From positions 1 through 64,000 of the forward strand of contig NZ_BILY01000015.1 in the NCBI RefSeq assembly GCF_004000805.1: a stretch of 64,000 nt of DNA. The letters run 5' to 3'. Made by a program: the position numbers and the translations under genes. Positions within the stretch are counted from its first letter, which is position 1, and the number at the start of each line of letters is the position of its first letter. Positions 35,782 to 45,006 of this stretch are shown piece after piece. The notes under the pieces were generated by a model. It was not told the DNA's origin and ran no database searches. It saw only the letters and a list, made by a program, of their open reading frames with translations. The DNA is from Paenibacillus glycanilyticus NBRC 16618 (GTDB taxonomy: Bacteria; Bacillota; Bacilli; Paenibacillales; Paenibacillaceae).

Positions 35782-36615
35782 ATGGAAATCCGTTACGCAT
35801 CGCATCCGCAAGAGGTAAAAGCATTCGATACAACGCGACTTCGTCAAGAGTTCCTGCTCGAGACTCTTTTCGTTCAAGACCAGCTGACCCTTACTTACTC
35901 GCACGTTGACCGCTTTATTATTGGCGGCGCGGTACCGGTTAACCAATCCGTTAAGCTCGAAGCCGACACTAAAACCATGGGTGCGGCAACCTTCCTCGAA
36001 CGCCGCGAGATCGGCATCATTAACGTAGGCGGCCGCGGTACGGTTACCGTTGACGGCACCGCTTACGATATGGAAAACAAAGACTGCCTCTACATCGGCC
36101 TTGGCGCTGCAGAGGTTGTGTTCACAAGCTCGGATTCGGCTAATCCGGCCAAGTTCTACCTGAATTCGACGCCTGCCCACAAGAACTACCCGACGGTGAA
36201 AGCATCGATCAGCGAAGCTTCCCCTAACCATCTCGGAGCTCTTAACACGAACAACGAGCGTACGATCTACCGTTACATCCACACTGGCGGTATCCAAAGC
36301 TGCCAGCTGGTTATGGGCCTCACGATGCTGAAGCCGGGCAGCAACTGGAACACAATGCCTTGCCATACGCACAACCGCCGCTCCGAAGTATACCTGTACT
36401 TCGATATGCAAGCAGACGGAAATGTTTTCCACTTCATGGGCGAGCCTCAAGAAACGCGCCATCTGGTCGTGCGCAACGAGCAAGCGATCCTGTCGCCTAG
36501 CTGGTCGATCCACAGCGGCGTAGGCACAAGCGCTTATACGTTCATCTGGGGTATGGCTGGCGAGAACCAAATCTTCGAAGATATGGACGCGGTTGCACCT
36601 CAAGATTTGAAATAA
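35782..36615 (+). CDS. kduI: 5-keto-4-deoxyuronate isomerase
   Basis: A 277-residue cupin isomerase that converts 5-keto-4-deoxyuronate, a product of pectin/oligouronate cleavage, to 2,5-diketo-3-deoxygluconate. The zinc-binding segment MPCHTHNRRSEVYLYFD and a later histidine are present, with EIRYASHPQEVKAFDT at the N-terminus. Length and motifs are normal. GGAGG precedes the ATG. First gene of kduI-deoR-kduD. Confidence 0.95.
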   Translation: MEIRYASHPQEVKAFDTTRLRQEFLLETLFVQDQLTLTYSHVDRFIIGGAVPVNQSVKLEADTKTMGAATFLERREIGIINVGGRGTVTVDGTAYDMENKDCLYIGLGAAEVVFTSSDSANPAKFYLNSTPAHKNYPTVKASISEASPNHLGALNTNNERTIYRYIHTGGIQSCQLVMGLTMLKPGSNWNTMPCHTHNRRSEVYLYFDMQADGNVFHFMGEPQETRHLVVRNEQAILSPSWSIHSGVGTSAYTFIWGMAGENQIFEDMDAVAPQDLK

Positions 36616-36616
36616 C

Positions 36617-37384
36617 ATGAATGCGATTCGCAGACATGAATTAATTATGGAAGCCCTTCTGGCGAGCCGCGAAGTTACCGTTCAGGATTTAAGCGAACGG
36701 CTGAACGTGACGGGAAAGACGATTCGCGAGGATCTGGCCAGGCTTGAGGAAAAAGGACTGCTCCTTCGCATACACGGGGGAGCAGTCCTTGCCCAAAGCG
36801 ACCAGCTTGGCATTTTGTCGCAGCAAGAGCCGCTAGTGCGGCATGCCTCCGAGAAGACGGAGATTGCGGAGCTGGCGCTTACTTTTATTGATCCCGGCGA
36901 CATTATCGCGCTGGACGGCGGCAGCACAACGCTAGAAATCGCCAAGAGGCTGCGGAATCAACCTATAACCGTCGTGACCAACGATGTACACATCATTGCC
37001 GAGCTGTCCCGCAAGGATGAAATTCAGCTGGTCGTGCCCGGCGGTTACCGCGTCCGCAATATGCTTGCAGGCGCGGAAGCCGAGGCTTACATCCGGAAGC
37101 TCAATATTAAAAAAGCCTTTTTGTCCGCTACGGGCGTTCATGCGGAATTTGGCTTCACAATTTATACAGGCGACCTGACGGCATTCAAGAGAGCCCTTCT
37201 CGATACGGCGCAAACCTCGTATGTGGTCGTTGATCACCATAAATTTGGCCAAGGCGCATTGTTTACCTTTGCGGACTTTCATGAGATAAACACGATTCTG
37301 ACCGACTCGGGGATCTCATCGGACACGGCTGGGCAATACCGGCAGGCCGGTGCGAATCTTGCGATTTACGAAAGGATGAATTAA
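36617..37384 (+). CDS. DeoR/GlpR family transcriptional regulator
   Basis: A 255-residue regulator with an N-terminal HTH (about residues 6-57: VTVQDLSERLNVTGKTIREDLARLEEKGLLLRIHGGA) and a C-terminal sugar-phosphate-sensing domain (DGGSTTLEIAKRL, TNDVHIIAEL, FLSATGVHAEFGFT). It starts one base after the kduI stop without a strong ribosome site, so translation is probably coupled. Its location between kduI and kduD suggests local control by a uronate catabolite. Confidence 0.92.
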   Translation: MNAIRRHELIMEALLASREVTVQDLSERLNVTGKTIREDLARLEEKGLLLRIHGGAVLAQSDQLGILSQQEPLVRHASEKTEIAELALTFIDPGDIIALDGGSTTLEIAKRLRNQPITVVTNDVHIIAELSRKDEIQLVVPGGYRVRNMLAGAEAEAYIRKLNIKKAFLSATGVHAEFGFTIYTGDLTAFKRALLDTAQTSYVVVDHHKFGQGALFTFADFHEINTILTDSGISSDTAGQYRQAGANLAIYERMN

Positions 37385-37387
37385 TCG

Positions 37388-38137
37388 ATGTTATTTGACC
37401 TGACAGGCAAAACAGCAGTTGTAACCGGTACATCCGGCGGTCTTGGCCAAGCGATGGCGCTTGGTCTTGCGGAAGCGGGCGCATCCGTCGTTGCCATCTC
37501 TTCCTCGAACAGCAATGCGACTGTTGCCGCAATCCGCGAGCTTGGCGGACAAGCGGAAGAAATCTCCGCCGACCTTAGCAACGCCGATATTCTGGAAGAT
37601 GTCTTTAATGAGGCCCGCGGCTTTTTCGGCAAGGTGGATATTCTCGTGAACAACGCTGGCATTATCCGCCGTACGCCAGCCGCCGACCACGCGGCAAAAG
37701 ACTGGTATGATGTCATCGACCTGAACCTGAACTCGGTCTTCTTCCTCAGCCAGCTCGCCGGACGCCACATGCTGGAGCGCGGCAGCGGCAAAATTATTAA
37801 CGTCGCTTCCATGCTCAGCTATCAGGGCGGCATCAATGTTCCCGGTTACACGGCAAGCAAACACGCCGTTGCCGGCGTAACAAAAGCGCTGGCGAATGAA
37901 TGGGCTGGCCGCGGCGTGCAAGTAAACGCTATCGCCCCAGGCTATATGACAACGAACAACACGGCCCCGATTCTGAAGGATGAAGCCCGCACGAACTCGA
38001 TTACCGAGCGAATCCCTGCTGGCCGCTGGGGTACGCCGGATGATCTGAAAGGTCCGGTTGTATTCCTCGCTTCTTCGGCATCCGACTACTTGAGCGGTCA
38101 TGTTCTCAACGTAGACGGCGGATGGATGGCAAGATAA
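37388..38137 (+). CDS. kduD: 2-deoxy-D-gluconate 3-dehydrogenase
   Basis: A 249-residue short-chain dehydrogenase that reduces 2,5-diketo-3-deoxygluconate to 2-keto-3-deoxygluconate. TGTSGGLGQAMALGLAEAGA, NNAG, and Ser/Tyr/Lys in NVASMLSYQGG...YTASKHA are in place; NAIAPGYMTTNNT is typical of KduD. The gene follows deoR by 3 bp and ends at a terminator shared with the convergent BlaR1-like gene. Confidence 0.93.
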   Translation: MLFDLTGKTAVVTGTSGGLGQAMALGLAEAGASVVAISSSNSNATVAAIRELGGQAEEISADLSNADILEDVFNEARGFFGKVDILVNNAGIIRRTPAADHAAKDWYDVIDLNLNSVFFLSQLAGRHMLERGSGKIINVASMLSYQGGINVPGYTASKHAVAGVTKALANEWAGRGVQVNAIAPGYMTTNNTAPILKDEARTNSITERIPAGRWGTPDDLKGPVVFLASSASDYLSGHVLNVDGGWMAR

Positions 38138-38144
38138 AAAGAAA

Positions 38145-38180
38145 AAGACGCTTAAACGGATAACCGTTGAGCGTCTTCTT
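38145..38180. terminator. hairpin between kduD and the BlaR1-like gene
   Basis: Stem AAGACGCT..AACGG / CCGTT.AGCGTCTT with loop ATAA. A T-rich tail (CTTTCTTTT) follows on the plus strand, serving kduD. Confidence 0.7.
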
Positions 38181-39606
38181 TCTTTTGATCCCAATTATAT
38201 TTATTCAGCTGATCGATCAGATTCTTCATGTTGTCAAGGTCAACCGCATATGGACGGACATCTCCGCCGAGCAGAAACTCGGCTTCTCCCCTCGTCATAG
38301 ACACGCTATATGCATGGCTTACCGTAAATGTGATCGAATCCACATTATCGATCAGACTAAGCAGCATAATGGCATTCCGGTAAAAAACGTTTTTATTCGC
38401 GGCCATTTCTTTCTCCGCCTGCATATCATCCGTTCCATCGTAATTGACGGTAACCCCGTATGGCTGCGACTTCGTCTGAAGCGAAATCCCCTTCCCTTCC
38501 AGGTCAACCGGCTTAGGCATAGCCCCAATCAATCCGCCTACCTTCATGTGATTCCCGACATACAAGGTTTTATTTTCCATAAGCTTTTCAAGATCGTAAC
38601 CGGCATACGTTTCTTTTTCCAAGGCTGCCGGCTGCATCGACTGCTGCAACGGCTTCGGATTAGCGGTAAATCCGGTAACAAGCACCACTGCAGCCAGCAT
38701 CGACAACGCTATAACCCAAGAGGATGGCTTACGGTAAGCAAGAACGTTCGTAATTCTCGCCTTCACATCGCTTTCTCCGAAAGCAAGCGGCCCGCCCATT
38801 TGCCATTTGCTGCTGTTCATCGATATGGATAACAGCGTGGAGGCATAGCTTCTTTTCACCTCGCTCCCCATCCGCTTCATCACCCGTTCATCACAGGACA
38901 TCTCCATGTCTTTGCTCATCAGCCTGTAAGAAATCCATAGGACAGGATTATACCAATGGATAATCATCAGCAAATAGGCAGCAGGCTTAATCAAATAATC
39001 CCGCCTCTTGATATGAACCTGCTCGTGGGCAACGATATAAGGCAGCTCTTCTTTGGACAGACCGGTCGGGATATAAATTCTCGGCTTCAGAAAACCAAAC
39101 ACAAATGGAGTGCGAATCTGATCCGTTTCAAAGATGCGATCCTGTACCAGCGTTGCCGTTCTCAGCTTACACCATAGCCTCGCATACTGGATCATACCGT
39201 ATAGCAGCAGTACGCCAACACCGGTTACCCAAATCAAGCTGCCTAGCCACACCATGATTTGCATCGGATTTACGCTCGCTAAAGGCGTGGCAGACGGAAG
39301 AGGAACAAGCTGGCGAAGACTGTCCACGCCGATGTCCAATACCGGATTCTTCCGCATCCCGATATCATGCGGAACATATTCGAACCTTCCTGCTTGCGAA
39401 TGGTTAAGAGGACGTACCGCTTGCAACAAGCTGAAGCCTGCCGAAAAACTAACGGGAACAAGCAGTCTTAACGCTACAGCCGACCATAGAAAGTAGGAAA
39501 ATCGTTTAGGCAGCCGTTTGAACAATAATCTCGCAAGCATGACAGCGATAGCCACATACCCCGCCGTAATGCTCATATTAACAACCGTAATAAACAGATT
39601 CGTCAT
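38152..39606 (-). CDS. M56 family metallopeptidase, BlaR1/MecR1-like, with DUF4825-type C-terminus
   Basis: A 484-residue membrane protease. Helices at the N-terminus are followed by a cytosolic zinc site HEQVH at residues 194-198 and the third ligand region (SCDERV). After the last helix (about 293-312) the extracellular part is a ~170-residue DUF4825-like domain, not the penicillin-binding sensor of true BlaR1. So the signal is probably not a beta-lactam. It overlaps the BlaI-like gene by 4 bp, giving a standard repressor-protease pair. Confidence 0.88.
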   Translation of the reverse strand: MTNLFITVVNMSITAGYVAIAVMLARLLFKRLPKRFSYFLWSAVALRLLVPVSFSAGFSLLQAVRPLNHSQAGRFEYVPHDIGMRKNPVLDIGVDSLRQLVPLPSATPLASVNPMQIMVWLGSLIWVTGVGVLLLYGMIQYARLWCKLRTATLVQDRIFETDQIRTPFVFGFLKPRIYIPTGLSKEELPYIVAHEQVHIKRRDYLIKPAAYLLMIIHWYNPVLWISYRLMSKDMEMSCDERVMKRMGSEVKRSYASTLLSISMNSSKWQMGGPLAFGESDVKARITNVLAYRKPSSWVIALSMLAAVVLVTGFTANPKPLQQSMQPAALEKETYAGYDLEKLMENKTLYVGNHMKVGGLIGAMPKPVDLEGKGISLQTKSQPYGVTVNYDGTDDMQAEKEMAANKNVFYRNAIMLLSLIDNVDSITFTVSHAYSVSMTRGEAEFLLGGDVRPYAVDLDNMKNLIDQLNKYNWDQKKEDAQRLSV

Positions 39607-39962
39607 TGCGTCGACTCCTCAATGATCCGCTTCAGCTCCTCCGCTTCCTTCCTCGACAGCTTCTTTCCGCCAAGAAACGCCGTCAGAAATTGCGGCAACG
39701 AGCCGTCGAATGCTTTCTCGACAACCGTCTGACTTTCGTACTTCTGTGCTTCGGTTTTCTTGGTAAGGGACGTCACAACGGCCTGTTCATTCCTTAAAAT
39801 GCCCCGCTCGCATAGCTTTCTCAGGACGGTATAGGTCGTCGATTTGCTCCAGCCCAGCTTTGATTTGCTCAGCTTCACAAGCTCCGTTGAATTAATCGGC
39901 TCATTGTCCCAAATCAGACAGGCAAATTTGTATTCCGCATCAAATAACTTATAGGCTTCCAG
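39603..39962 (-). CDS. BlaI/MecI/CopY family repressor (probable CTG start)
   Basis: A winged-helix repressor of 119 residues: KLFDAEYKFACLIWDNEP and INSTELVKLSKSKLGWSKSTTYTVLRKLCERGIL form the recognition domain; the C-terminal helices dimerise and are cut by the partner protease. GGAGG at 39975-39971 lies 8 nt before a CTG at 39962, giving the family-like start MEAYKLFDAE. The only in-frame standard codon nearby is GTG at 39977, which has no ribosome site and overlaps the GGAGG. Two operator-like dyads lie just upstream. Confidence 0.85.
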   Translation of the reverse strand: MEAYKLFDAEYKFACLIWDNEPINSTELVKLSKSKLGWSKSTTYTVLRKLCERGILRNEQAVVTSLTKKTEAQKYESQTVVEKAFDGSLPQFLTAFLGGKKLSRKEAEELKRIIEESTQ

Positions 39963-39982
39963 TTCGATCGCCTCCACTTTAG

Positions 39983-40026
39983 GTTTATCTCAATAAACCT
40001 TATAAACGAAGTTTATTGCAGTAAAC
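39983..40026 (-). promoter_or_regulatory. paired BlaI-type operators
   Basis: Two 16 bp dyads of the form GTTTA-N6-TAAAC at 39983-39998 and 40011-40026, 28 bp apart. Tandem dyads before blaI-type genes are the known arrangement for self-repression. Confidence 0.7.
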
Positions 40027-40087
40027 CTCCTTTGTCAAGAGAATGCACCTCTTGTGTTTGACTATCCACCTGCGAAAAACGAAATAA

Positions 40088-40114
40088 ACCCGCAAAGCCT
40101 TAGCTTTGCGGGTT
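40088..40114 (-). terminator. terminator of the sugar ABC transporter operon
   Basis: On the minus strand AACCCGCAAAGC / GCTTTGCGGGTT with a short loop, followed by TTTATTTC. It lies just after the last permease gene. Confidence 0.85.
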
Positions 40115-40127
40115 AACTACTTGTTTT

Positions 40128-40964
40128 CTATTTCAGACCGCTTGTGCTGATCCCTTCAACGATATGCTTCTGGAAGAAGAAGAAAATCGCGAATACCGGA
40201 ATCAAGCTTACAATCGACATGGCGAACATGGCGCCCCAGTTAGAAAGCGTCTCGGCATCGAGATACATCTTAAGGGCCATCGATACGGTGTACATCGAAG
40301 GCTTGTTCAGGTAAAGCAGCGGACCAATCAGGTCCTCCCAGCGCCAGTAGAACGAGAAGATTGCGGCGGTTGCCATGGCCGGGATAATGAGCGGCAAAAT
40401 GATGCGGTAGAACAACCGGAACTTGCCGCAGCCGTCAATGGTAGCCGCTTCGTCGAGTTCACCCGGAAGGGTTCGGATAAACTGCACCATCAAGAAGATA
40501 AAGAACGGTGCCCCGAAGTATGCCGGGATAACAATCGGCTTGATGGAGTTCAGCCAATGAAGCTTGGAGAACAGGATATATTGCGGAACCAGCGTTACGT
40601 CATGCGGAAGCATCAGCGTAACCATCATAATCGCAAACCAGAATTTTTTGCCCCGGAAATTAAGCCGGCCGAAGCCAAACGCTACAAGCGCGGAGGACAA
40701 TACCGCACCGATTGTGGCAAGCACGACAAGCACAAGCGTGTTCGTAATGTAAGTGCCAAACGAATGGCCGCCTATGCCGGCCCAGCCGTCCGAATAGTTC
40801 GTCCAAATCCATTTGTCCGGAATCAGGCTGTTTGCGGTTGTAAAGATCGTTTCGCTTTTCTTGAAGGAGCTCATGAGGAGCCAGATCACGGGATAGATCA
40901 TCAAGATCGCGCCGCCGGCTGCAGCAATATGATAAATCGGCCATCTCCATTTTTTTGCGATCAT
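40128..40964 (-). CDS. sugar ABC transporter permease (MalG/LplC type)
   Basis: A 278-residue inner-membrane permease of carbohydrate uptake family 1 with six predicted helices and the ATPase-contact loop [31 protein letters not shown] lies 7 nt before the ATG. It follows its partner permease by 4 bp. No ATPase gene is present in the operon. Confidence 0.92.
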   Translation of the reverse strand: MIAKKWRWPIYHIAAAGGAILMIYPVIWLLMSSFKKSETIFTTANSLIPDKWIWTNYSDGWAGIGGHSFGTYITNTLVLVVLATIGAVLSSALVAFGFGRLNFRGKKFWFAIMMVTLMLPHDVTLVPQYILFSKLHWLNSIKPIVIPAYFGAPFFIFLMVQFIRTLPGELDEAATIDGCGKFRLFYRIILPLIIPAMATAAIFSFYWRWEDLIGPLLYLNKPSMYTVSMALKMYLDAETLSNWGAMFAMSIVSLIPVFAIFFFFQKHIVEGISTSGLK

Positions 40965-40968
40965 GTGC

Positions 40969-41862
40969 TTACCCCTCCTTCGACTCGTAGTGAACCCAGT
41001 ATTTAGATGACAGGAACAACACGGCTGTCAGTACAGACACGATAATCAACATGATCCAAGCCATTGCCGATGCGGTACCCATATCGAAGAATTGGAAGCC
41101 TTGGCGGAACAGATACAGCGAATAGAGCAAGGTGCCGTCCAGCGGACCGCCCGTGCCTTTGGAAATAATGTAAGCCGGAACAAACGTCATGAAAGCTCCG
41201 ATTGTTTGCATTATGGCATTAAACAATATGATCGGTGTCAGCATGGGCACCGTTATTTTAAAGAATCGGTTAAATCCGTTTGCGCCGTCTACGCTTGCGG
41301 CTTCGTATAAGCTGACCGGTATGTTCTTTAAGCCTGCCAGGAAGATCAGCATCGAAGATCCGAACTGCCATGCCGACAAGGTTATGAGCATCCACAGCGC
41401 TGCCATCGGATCGGCAAACCATCTGACCGCATCCAGGCCGACAAATTGAAGCAATCCGTTAATAATCCCTTTATCGCCGTACAGGTTGCGCCACATGATG
41501 GATACGGCTACGCTGCCGCCGATAATGGATGGAAGGTAAAACAAGGTCCGATACACGCCGACCGCTCTCGAAGCGGTATTAAGCAGCATGGCAACCATAA
41601 GGGCGAAAAACAAACGAAGAGGAACTCCGATAAATACGTACAGGAACGTGACCTTTAACGATTTCCAGAATTTCTTGTCACTCGTGAAGAGATCATGGTA
41701 ATTGTCAAAACCAACCCAAGAAGGTGTTGTAAACAGATCATAATCGGTAAACGACAAATAGAGGGATGCCAAAATCGGAACAAAGGTAAATACAAGAAAG
41801 CCGACAACAAAGGGGCTGATAAACGCGTAACCCGTCAAATCTCTCTTAAAGATCGCTTTCAT
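40969..41862 (-). CDS. sugar ABC transporter permease (MalF/UgpA type)
   Basis: A 297-residue permease with about six helices and the EAA loop [23 protein letters not shown]. The ATG at 41862 sits 9 nt after AGGAG; an in-frame ATG at 41928 would add a cysteine-rich, non-homologous leader. Pairs with the permease at 40128 and the binding protein at 42001. Confidence 0.92.
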   Translation of the reverse strand: MKAIFKRDLTGYAFISPFVVGFLVFTFVPILASLYLSFTDYDLFTTPSWVGFDNYHDLFTSDKKFWKSLKVTFLYVFIGVPLRLFFALMVAMLLNTASRAVGVYRTLFYLPSIIGGSVAVSIMWRNLYGDKGIINGLLQFVGLDAVRWFADPMAALWMLITLSAWQFGSSMLIFLAGLKNIPVSLYEAASVDGANGFNRFFKITVPMLTPIILFNAIMQTIGAFMTFVPAYIISKGTGGPLDGTLLYSLYLFRQGFQFFDMGTASAMAWIMLIIVSVLTAVLFLSSKYWVHYESKEG

Positions 41863-42000
41863 TCGGACCAACTCCTGCACAAGATTCGCTACCGGTGAAA
41901 CGGCTGGCGCCCAGGAGGAGCAGCACACGTTTCGCGGTGAATATAAGCCTTTTATAAAGGATGGCTGGCCGTTTGCGGCCAGCCATCCTGCCTGTCATTC

Positions 42001-43329
42001 TTATTTGTTCTTGGCTAATATCGCATTGGCTTCCTCGCGGAATTGCTTAGCGGCATCTTCCGGCGTAATTTGCTGGAAGTCCATTTGCTCCGCAAGCGAG
42101 CTGAACAAGGTAATAATCTCTGCTGCGCCAATCGGATCCGGCGGATCCATTTGCGAGCTGTTATCTTGCGCCCATGCCACATAATCGAATACTTGCTGTT
42201 GAGCTGGTTCAAGCGTTGGTTTGATTGCTTCGATAACTTTGCTGTTTACGGGTACGCCACGGTCGCCTTTGATCAGCTTGTTAGCTTCAATATCATTGAC
42301 GAAGAAGTTGATAAAGTCGGCAGCCGCTTCTTTTTGCTTGGAATTCTGAGCAATCGAGAAGTACATGCTTGGCTTCAGATAGAGACCTTTCACACGGTCG
42401 GGATTTGGCATATTTGCCATTTCCAGCGGACGGTTCGCCACTTGTTGAATGCCTACGAACTGGTTCGTCCATTGCCAGATCCCTACTTGCTGGCCTTTTA
42501 CCATCAGGTCATCTTCCAGACCTTTAATCTGCGCTTTTACGTCCGGCGGAGGCGTGTCTCCGTCCTTCACAAGCTGAGCCAGCGGTTTGAAGAAGTCAAC
42601 GAACAGCTGGTCGTCCTCATAACCAAGCGCATTGCCTTCCGCATTATAGAGATGCTGGCCTTTCGTACGCAGGTAGTAGCCGAAGAATACTTCCGGACGG
42701 AAGCCGTTATCGAAGTAGAGACCCGCTTCCTTCGCTTTCGAGGCGAGTGCGAAGTAATCATCCCAAGTCCAGTCATCCGCCGGCTTGTCTACGCCCAGCT
42801 TCTTCAGAAGGGCTGGATCGTATTGGAAGTTTACGGTGTTCACGCCAAGGTTAAAGCCATAAAGCTTGTCGCCCAGCTTACCGCCGGAGAGCGCGTTCTC
42901 CGAAATATCGGTGGTGTCAATCTGCTTGTTCAGGTAAGGCGTAAGATCGGCGAGCTGTCCTTTCGAACCATATTGCGACAGGTAGGAAATATCCATTTGC
43001 ACAATGTCCGGCAGCTCGCTGGCAGCGGCCTCGGGAGCAAGCTTTTTCCAATAGTCGTCAAAGTTGGCGTATTCGGACTCGATCTTCACGTTTGGATGAG
43101 CGGTCTCATACATTTTGATAACTTCAAGCGTGTAATCGTGACGAGGCTGCGAGCCCCACCAGGCAATACGGAGAGTAATGTTTTTCCCTGCGTCCGTTTT
43201 GCCTGCATTAGCGGAAGTGCTTGCATTCGCGTTGGAGGCTTGATTTGCGTTGTTATTGTTGCCCCCGCCGCATGCCGTAAGAGTCGTAGCCAAGATGAGT
43301 GCGATTGCTGCTGATAGCTTCTTTCCCAT
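42001..43329 (-). CDS. extracellular sugar-binding lipoprotein
   Basis: A 442-residue family-1 solute-binding protein. The signal peptide ends in a lipobox LTACGGG (cysteine near residue 20), followed by an Asn/Ala-rich linker. ITLRIAWWGSQPRHDYTLEVIKMYE and the FDDYWKKLAPEAAASELPDIVQMD segment are typical of oligosaccharide binders. The ligand is unknown, but neighbouring rhamnose genes and the YesMN pair suggest a rhamnogalacturonan fragment. A near-cre site lies before it. Confidence 0.92.
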   Translation of the reverse strand: MGKKLSAAIALILATTLTACGGGNNNNANQASNANASTSANAGKTDAGKNITLRIAWWGSQPRHDYTLEVIKMYETAHPNVKIESEYANFDDYWKKLAPEAAASELPDIVQMDISYLSQYGSKGQLADLTPYLNKQIDTTDISENALSGGKLGDKLYGFNLGVNTVNFQYDPALLKKLGVDKPADDWTWDDYFALASKAKEAGLYFDNGFRPEVFFGYYLRTKGQHLYNAEGNALGYEDDQLFVDFFKPLAQLVKDGDTPPPDVKAQIKGLEDDLMVKGQQVGIWQWTNQFVGIQQVANRPLEMANMPNPDRVKGLYLKPSMYFSIAQNSKQKEAAADFINFFVNDIEANKLIKGDRGVPVNSKVIEAIKPTLEPAQQQVFDYVAWAQDNSSQMDPPDPIGAAEIITLFSSLAEQMDFQQITPEDAAKQFREEANAILAKNK

Positions 43330-43355
43330 GTTTCTAGCGCCCCTTCCTTAAACTA

Positions 43356-43381
43356 TGTAAGTGTTTACATTTCCTATAGTA
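43356..43381 (-). promoter_or_regulatory. promoter and cre-like palindrome before the sugar-binding lipoprotein gene
   Basis: A TACTAT -10 box lies at 43381-43376 on the minus strand. Just downstream is TGTAAACACTTACA (43369-43356), a perfect inverted repeat that differs from a CcpA cre consensus mainly at the central CG. Such a position would repress transcription in glucose. Confidence 0.45.
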
Positions 43382-43446
43382 CAGTTAAAAAGGAGAGCCC
43401 GGAATCGAATAACCAGTGATTTTTCATCAAAAAACAGACATCTTGT

Positions 43447-45006
43447 TTAGGATGTTTTCTTGAAATCCGATGGTGATTTCCCGGTATATTTCTTAAAGAC
43501 CTGGCTGAAATAATGGGGATTATCGCCAAAGCCCAGCTGCTCCGCCAGTTCAAATACTTTAACGTCGCTGCTTGCCTCGATCAGCTCCAGCGCTTTGTCC
43601 ATTCGCGTTTTCATGACATAGTTCGAGAATTTATCCCCCGTCTCTTTCTTGAACAGCTTGCCTAAATAATCCGCATTCATGTACAAAATCTCGCTTGCCG
43701 CCCATTGCAGGGAAAGGGCCGGATTGCTCATATGCTCGCTGACGATATTCATCATCTTCTGAATGATGCCGGAATGCCGGCAGGATTGAATCTCGTAGTT
43801 CTCCTGGCAGATTTGTTTGGCCGCATTCTCTACAAAGCTTTGCAGCGCCTGCAAGGTATTGAGAGACTCAAGCTTGGCCAGCAGCTGCAAATATTCGTTC
43901 ATCCGCTTGGGTTCCGCCTGACGGATTAACGCTACATACAAGGGAATCACGTACGATTTGGCCGTGGAGTTATCCAGCCTAAGCCCCGCCAGAATCCGGA
44001 ATGCCTCCTCCAGCTCCTTGTTCACCTCTTCCCAGTTGCCCGATTTGGCCGCCATGCAGAGCTGGGTATCGTCATACAAAAAGACCTGTTCCTCTTGCTC
44101 ATCCTGCTGCTGGATATCCCGGACCGTGATAAGGCTTCCCCCGCCCAGATAGAAGCGATGATTCAGACAGCTTCGCGTATCCATGTACATCTTGCGGGCT
44201 TCCGCCAGTTCGCCGGCGTCGCTGATCGCTATCGTTGTATCCATCTTGAAATACCCGGTGAAGGTCCGCTTGACTTCCGCCAAAATGGCGAGAAGCTCGC
44301 TTTCGGGATACTGATCCCGGATCAGGATAAGCAGCTGGCTGCCTATCGTGGTGCTGAGCAGAATGGTAGGCTTGCCGATAATATCTTCGGCGATATTTTT
44401 AAGCGCAAAGAGATGATCGAACTCAAACGGACCCTCAAGCTGGCATAGCAGCAGCCTGGCTTCCAGATTCTCGAGCTGAATGCCGAACAGCCTGCCGTAT
44501 TCGTCCCATTCGCGGCGCCCGTAACGCTTGTTCGTTACGTATTCTTTCAGAAACTGCTCCTTCGCGCTTGGGAGTACCTTCTTCAGCTCCTCTTGCATCC
44601 GCTGAAGGAAAGCATCGGTACGCCGTTCCTGATCAAGCTGTTCTACGACCGACACAATCGCTTCGGCGATCGTATTCTCGTTGCAAGGCTTCAGCAAATA
44701 ATGCTTAACCCCGTACTGCATGGCTTGACGGGCATATTCGAAATCGCCAAAGCCGCTCAGCATGATGCACGCTGTATGCGGATAAGCCTCCTTTACCCGT
44801 TTCACCAGACTGAGACCGTCCATGCCCGGCATGCGGATATCGCTAATAATGATATCGGGCTGCTGAGCCTCGATAAATTGAAGGGCTTCCAAGCCGTTGC
44901 GCGCCGTACCGGCAAGCTGCGTTCCGTATTTATCCCAGTCCATCAGAGAAGCAATACCTTCCAGAATAATCCGTTCATCGTCAATCAACAGCACTTTATA
45001 CTTCAT
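43447..45006 (-). CDS. response regulator with AraC-type output (YesN family)
   Basis: A 519-residue two-component regulator. The receiver domain is at 1-120 with phosphoacceptor Asp56 (IISDIRMPGMDG) and Lys near 106 (YLLKP). A long middle region follows, and a C-terminal AraC double HTH at about 415-519 ends LGFGDNPHYFSQVFKKYTGKSPSDFK. It overlaps the sensor-kinase stop by 4 bp. It presumably activates the transporter genes directly downstream. Confidence 0.95.
   Translation of the reverse strand: MKYKVLLIDDERIILEGIASLMDWDKYGTQLAGTARNGLEALQFIEAQQPDIIISDIRMPGMDGLSLVKRVKEAYPHTACIMLSGFGDFEYARQAMQYGVKHYLLKPCNENTIAEAIVSVVEQLDQERRTDAFLQRMQEELKKVLPSAKEQFLKEYVTNKRYGRREWDEYGRLFGIQLENLEARLLLCQLEGPFEFDHLFALKNIAEDIIGKPTILLSTTIGSQLLILIRDQYPESELLAILAEVKRTFTGYFKMDTTIAISDAGELAEARKMYMDTRSCLNHRFYLGGGSLITVRDIQQQDEQEEQVFLYDDTQLCMAAKSGNWEEVNKELEEAFRILAGLRLDNSTAKSYVIPLYVALIRQAEPKRMNEYLQLLAKLESLNTLQALQSFVENAAKQICQENYEIQSCRHSGIIQKMMNIVSEHMSNPALSLQWAASEILYMNADYLGKLFKKETGDKFSNYVMKTRMDKALELIEASSDVKVFELAEQLGFGDNPHYFSQVFKKYTGKSPSDFKKTS

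Noticed and set aside
42043-43314. Plus-strand open frame of 423 codons opposite the sugar-binding lipoprotein
   Set aside because: Antisense shadow of a well-supported lipoprotein gene; no ribosome site or known motif.
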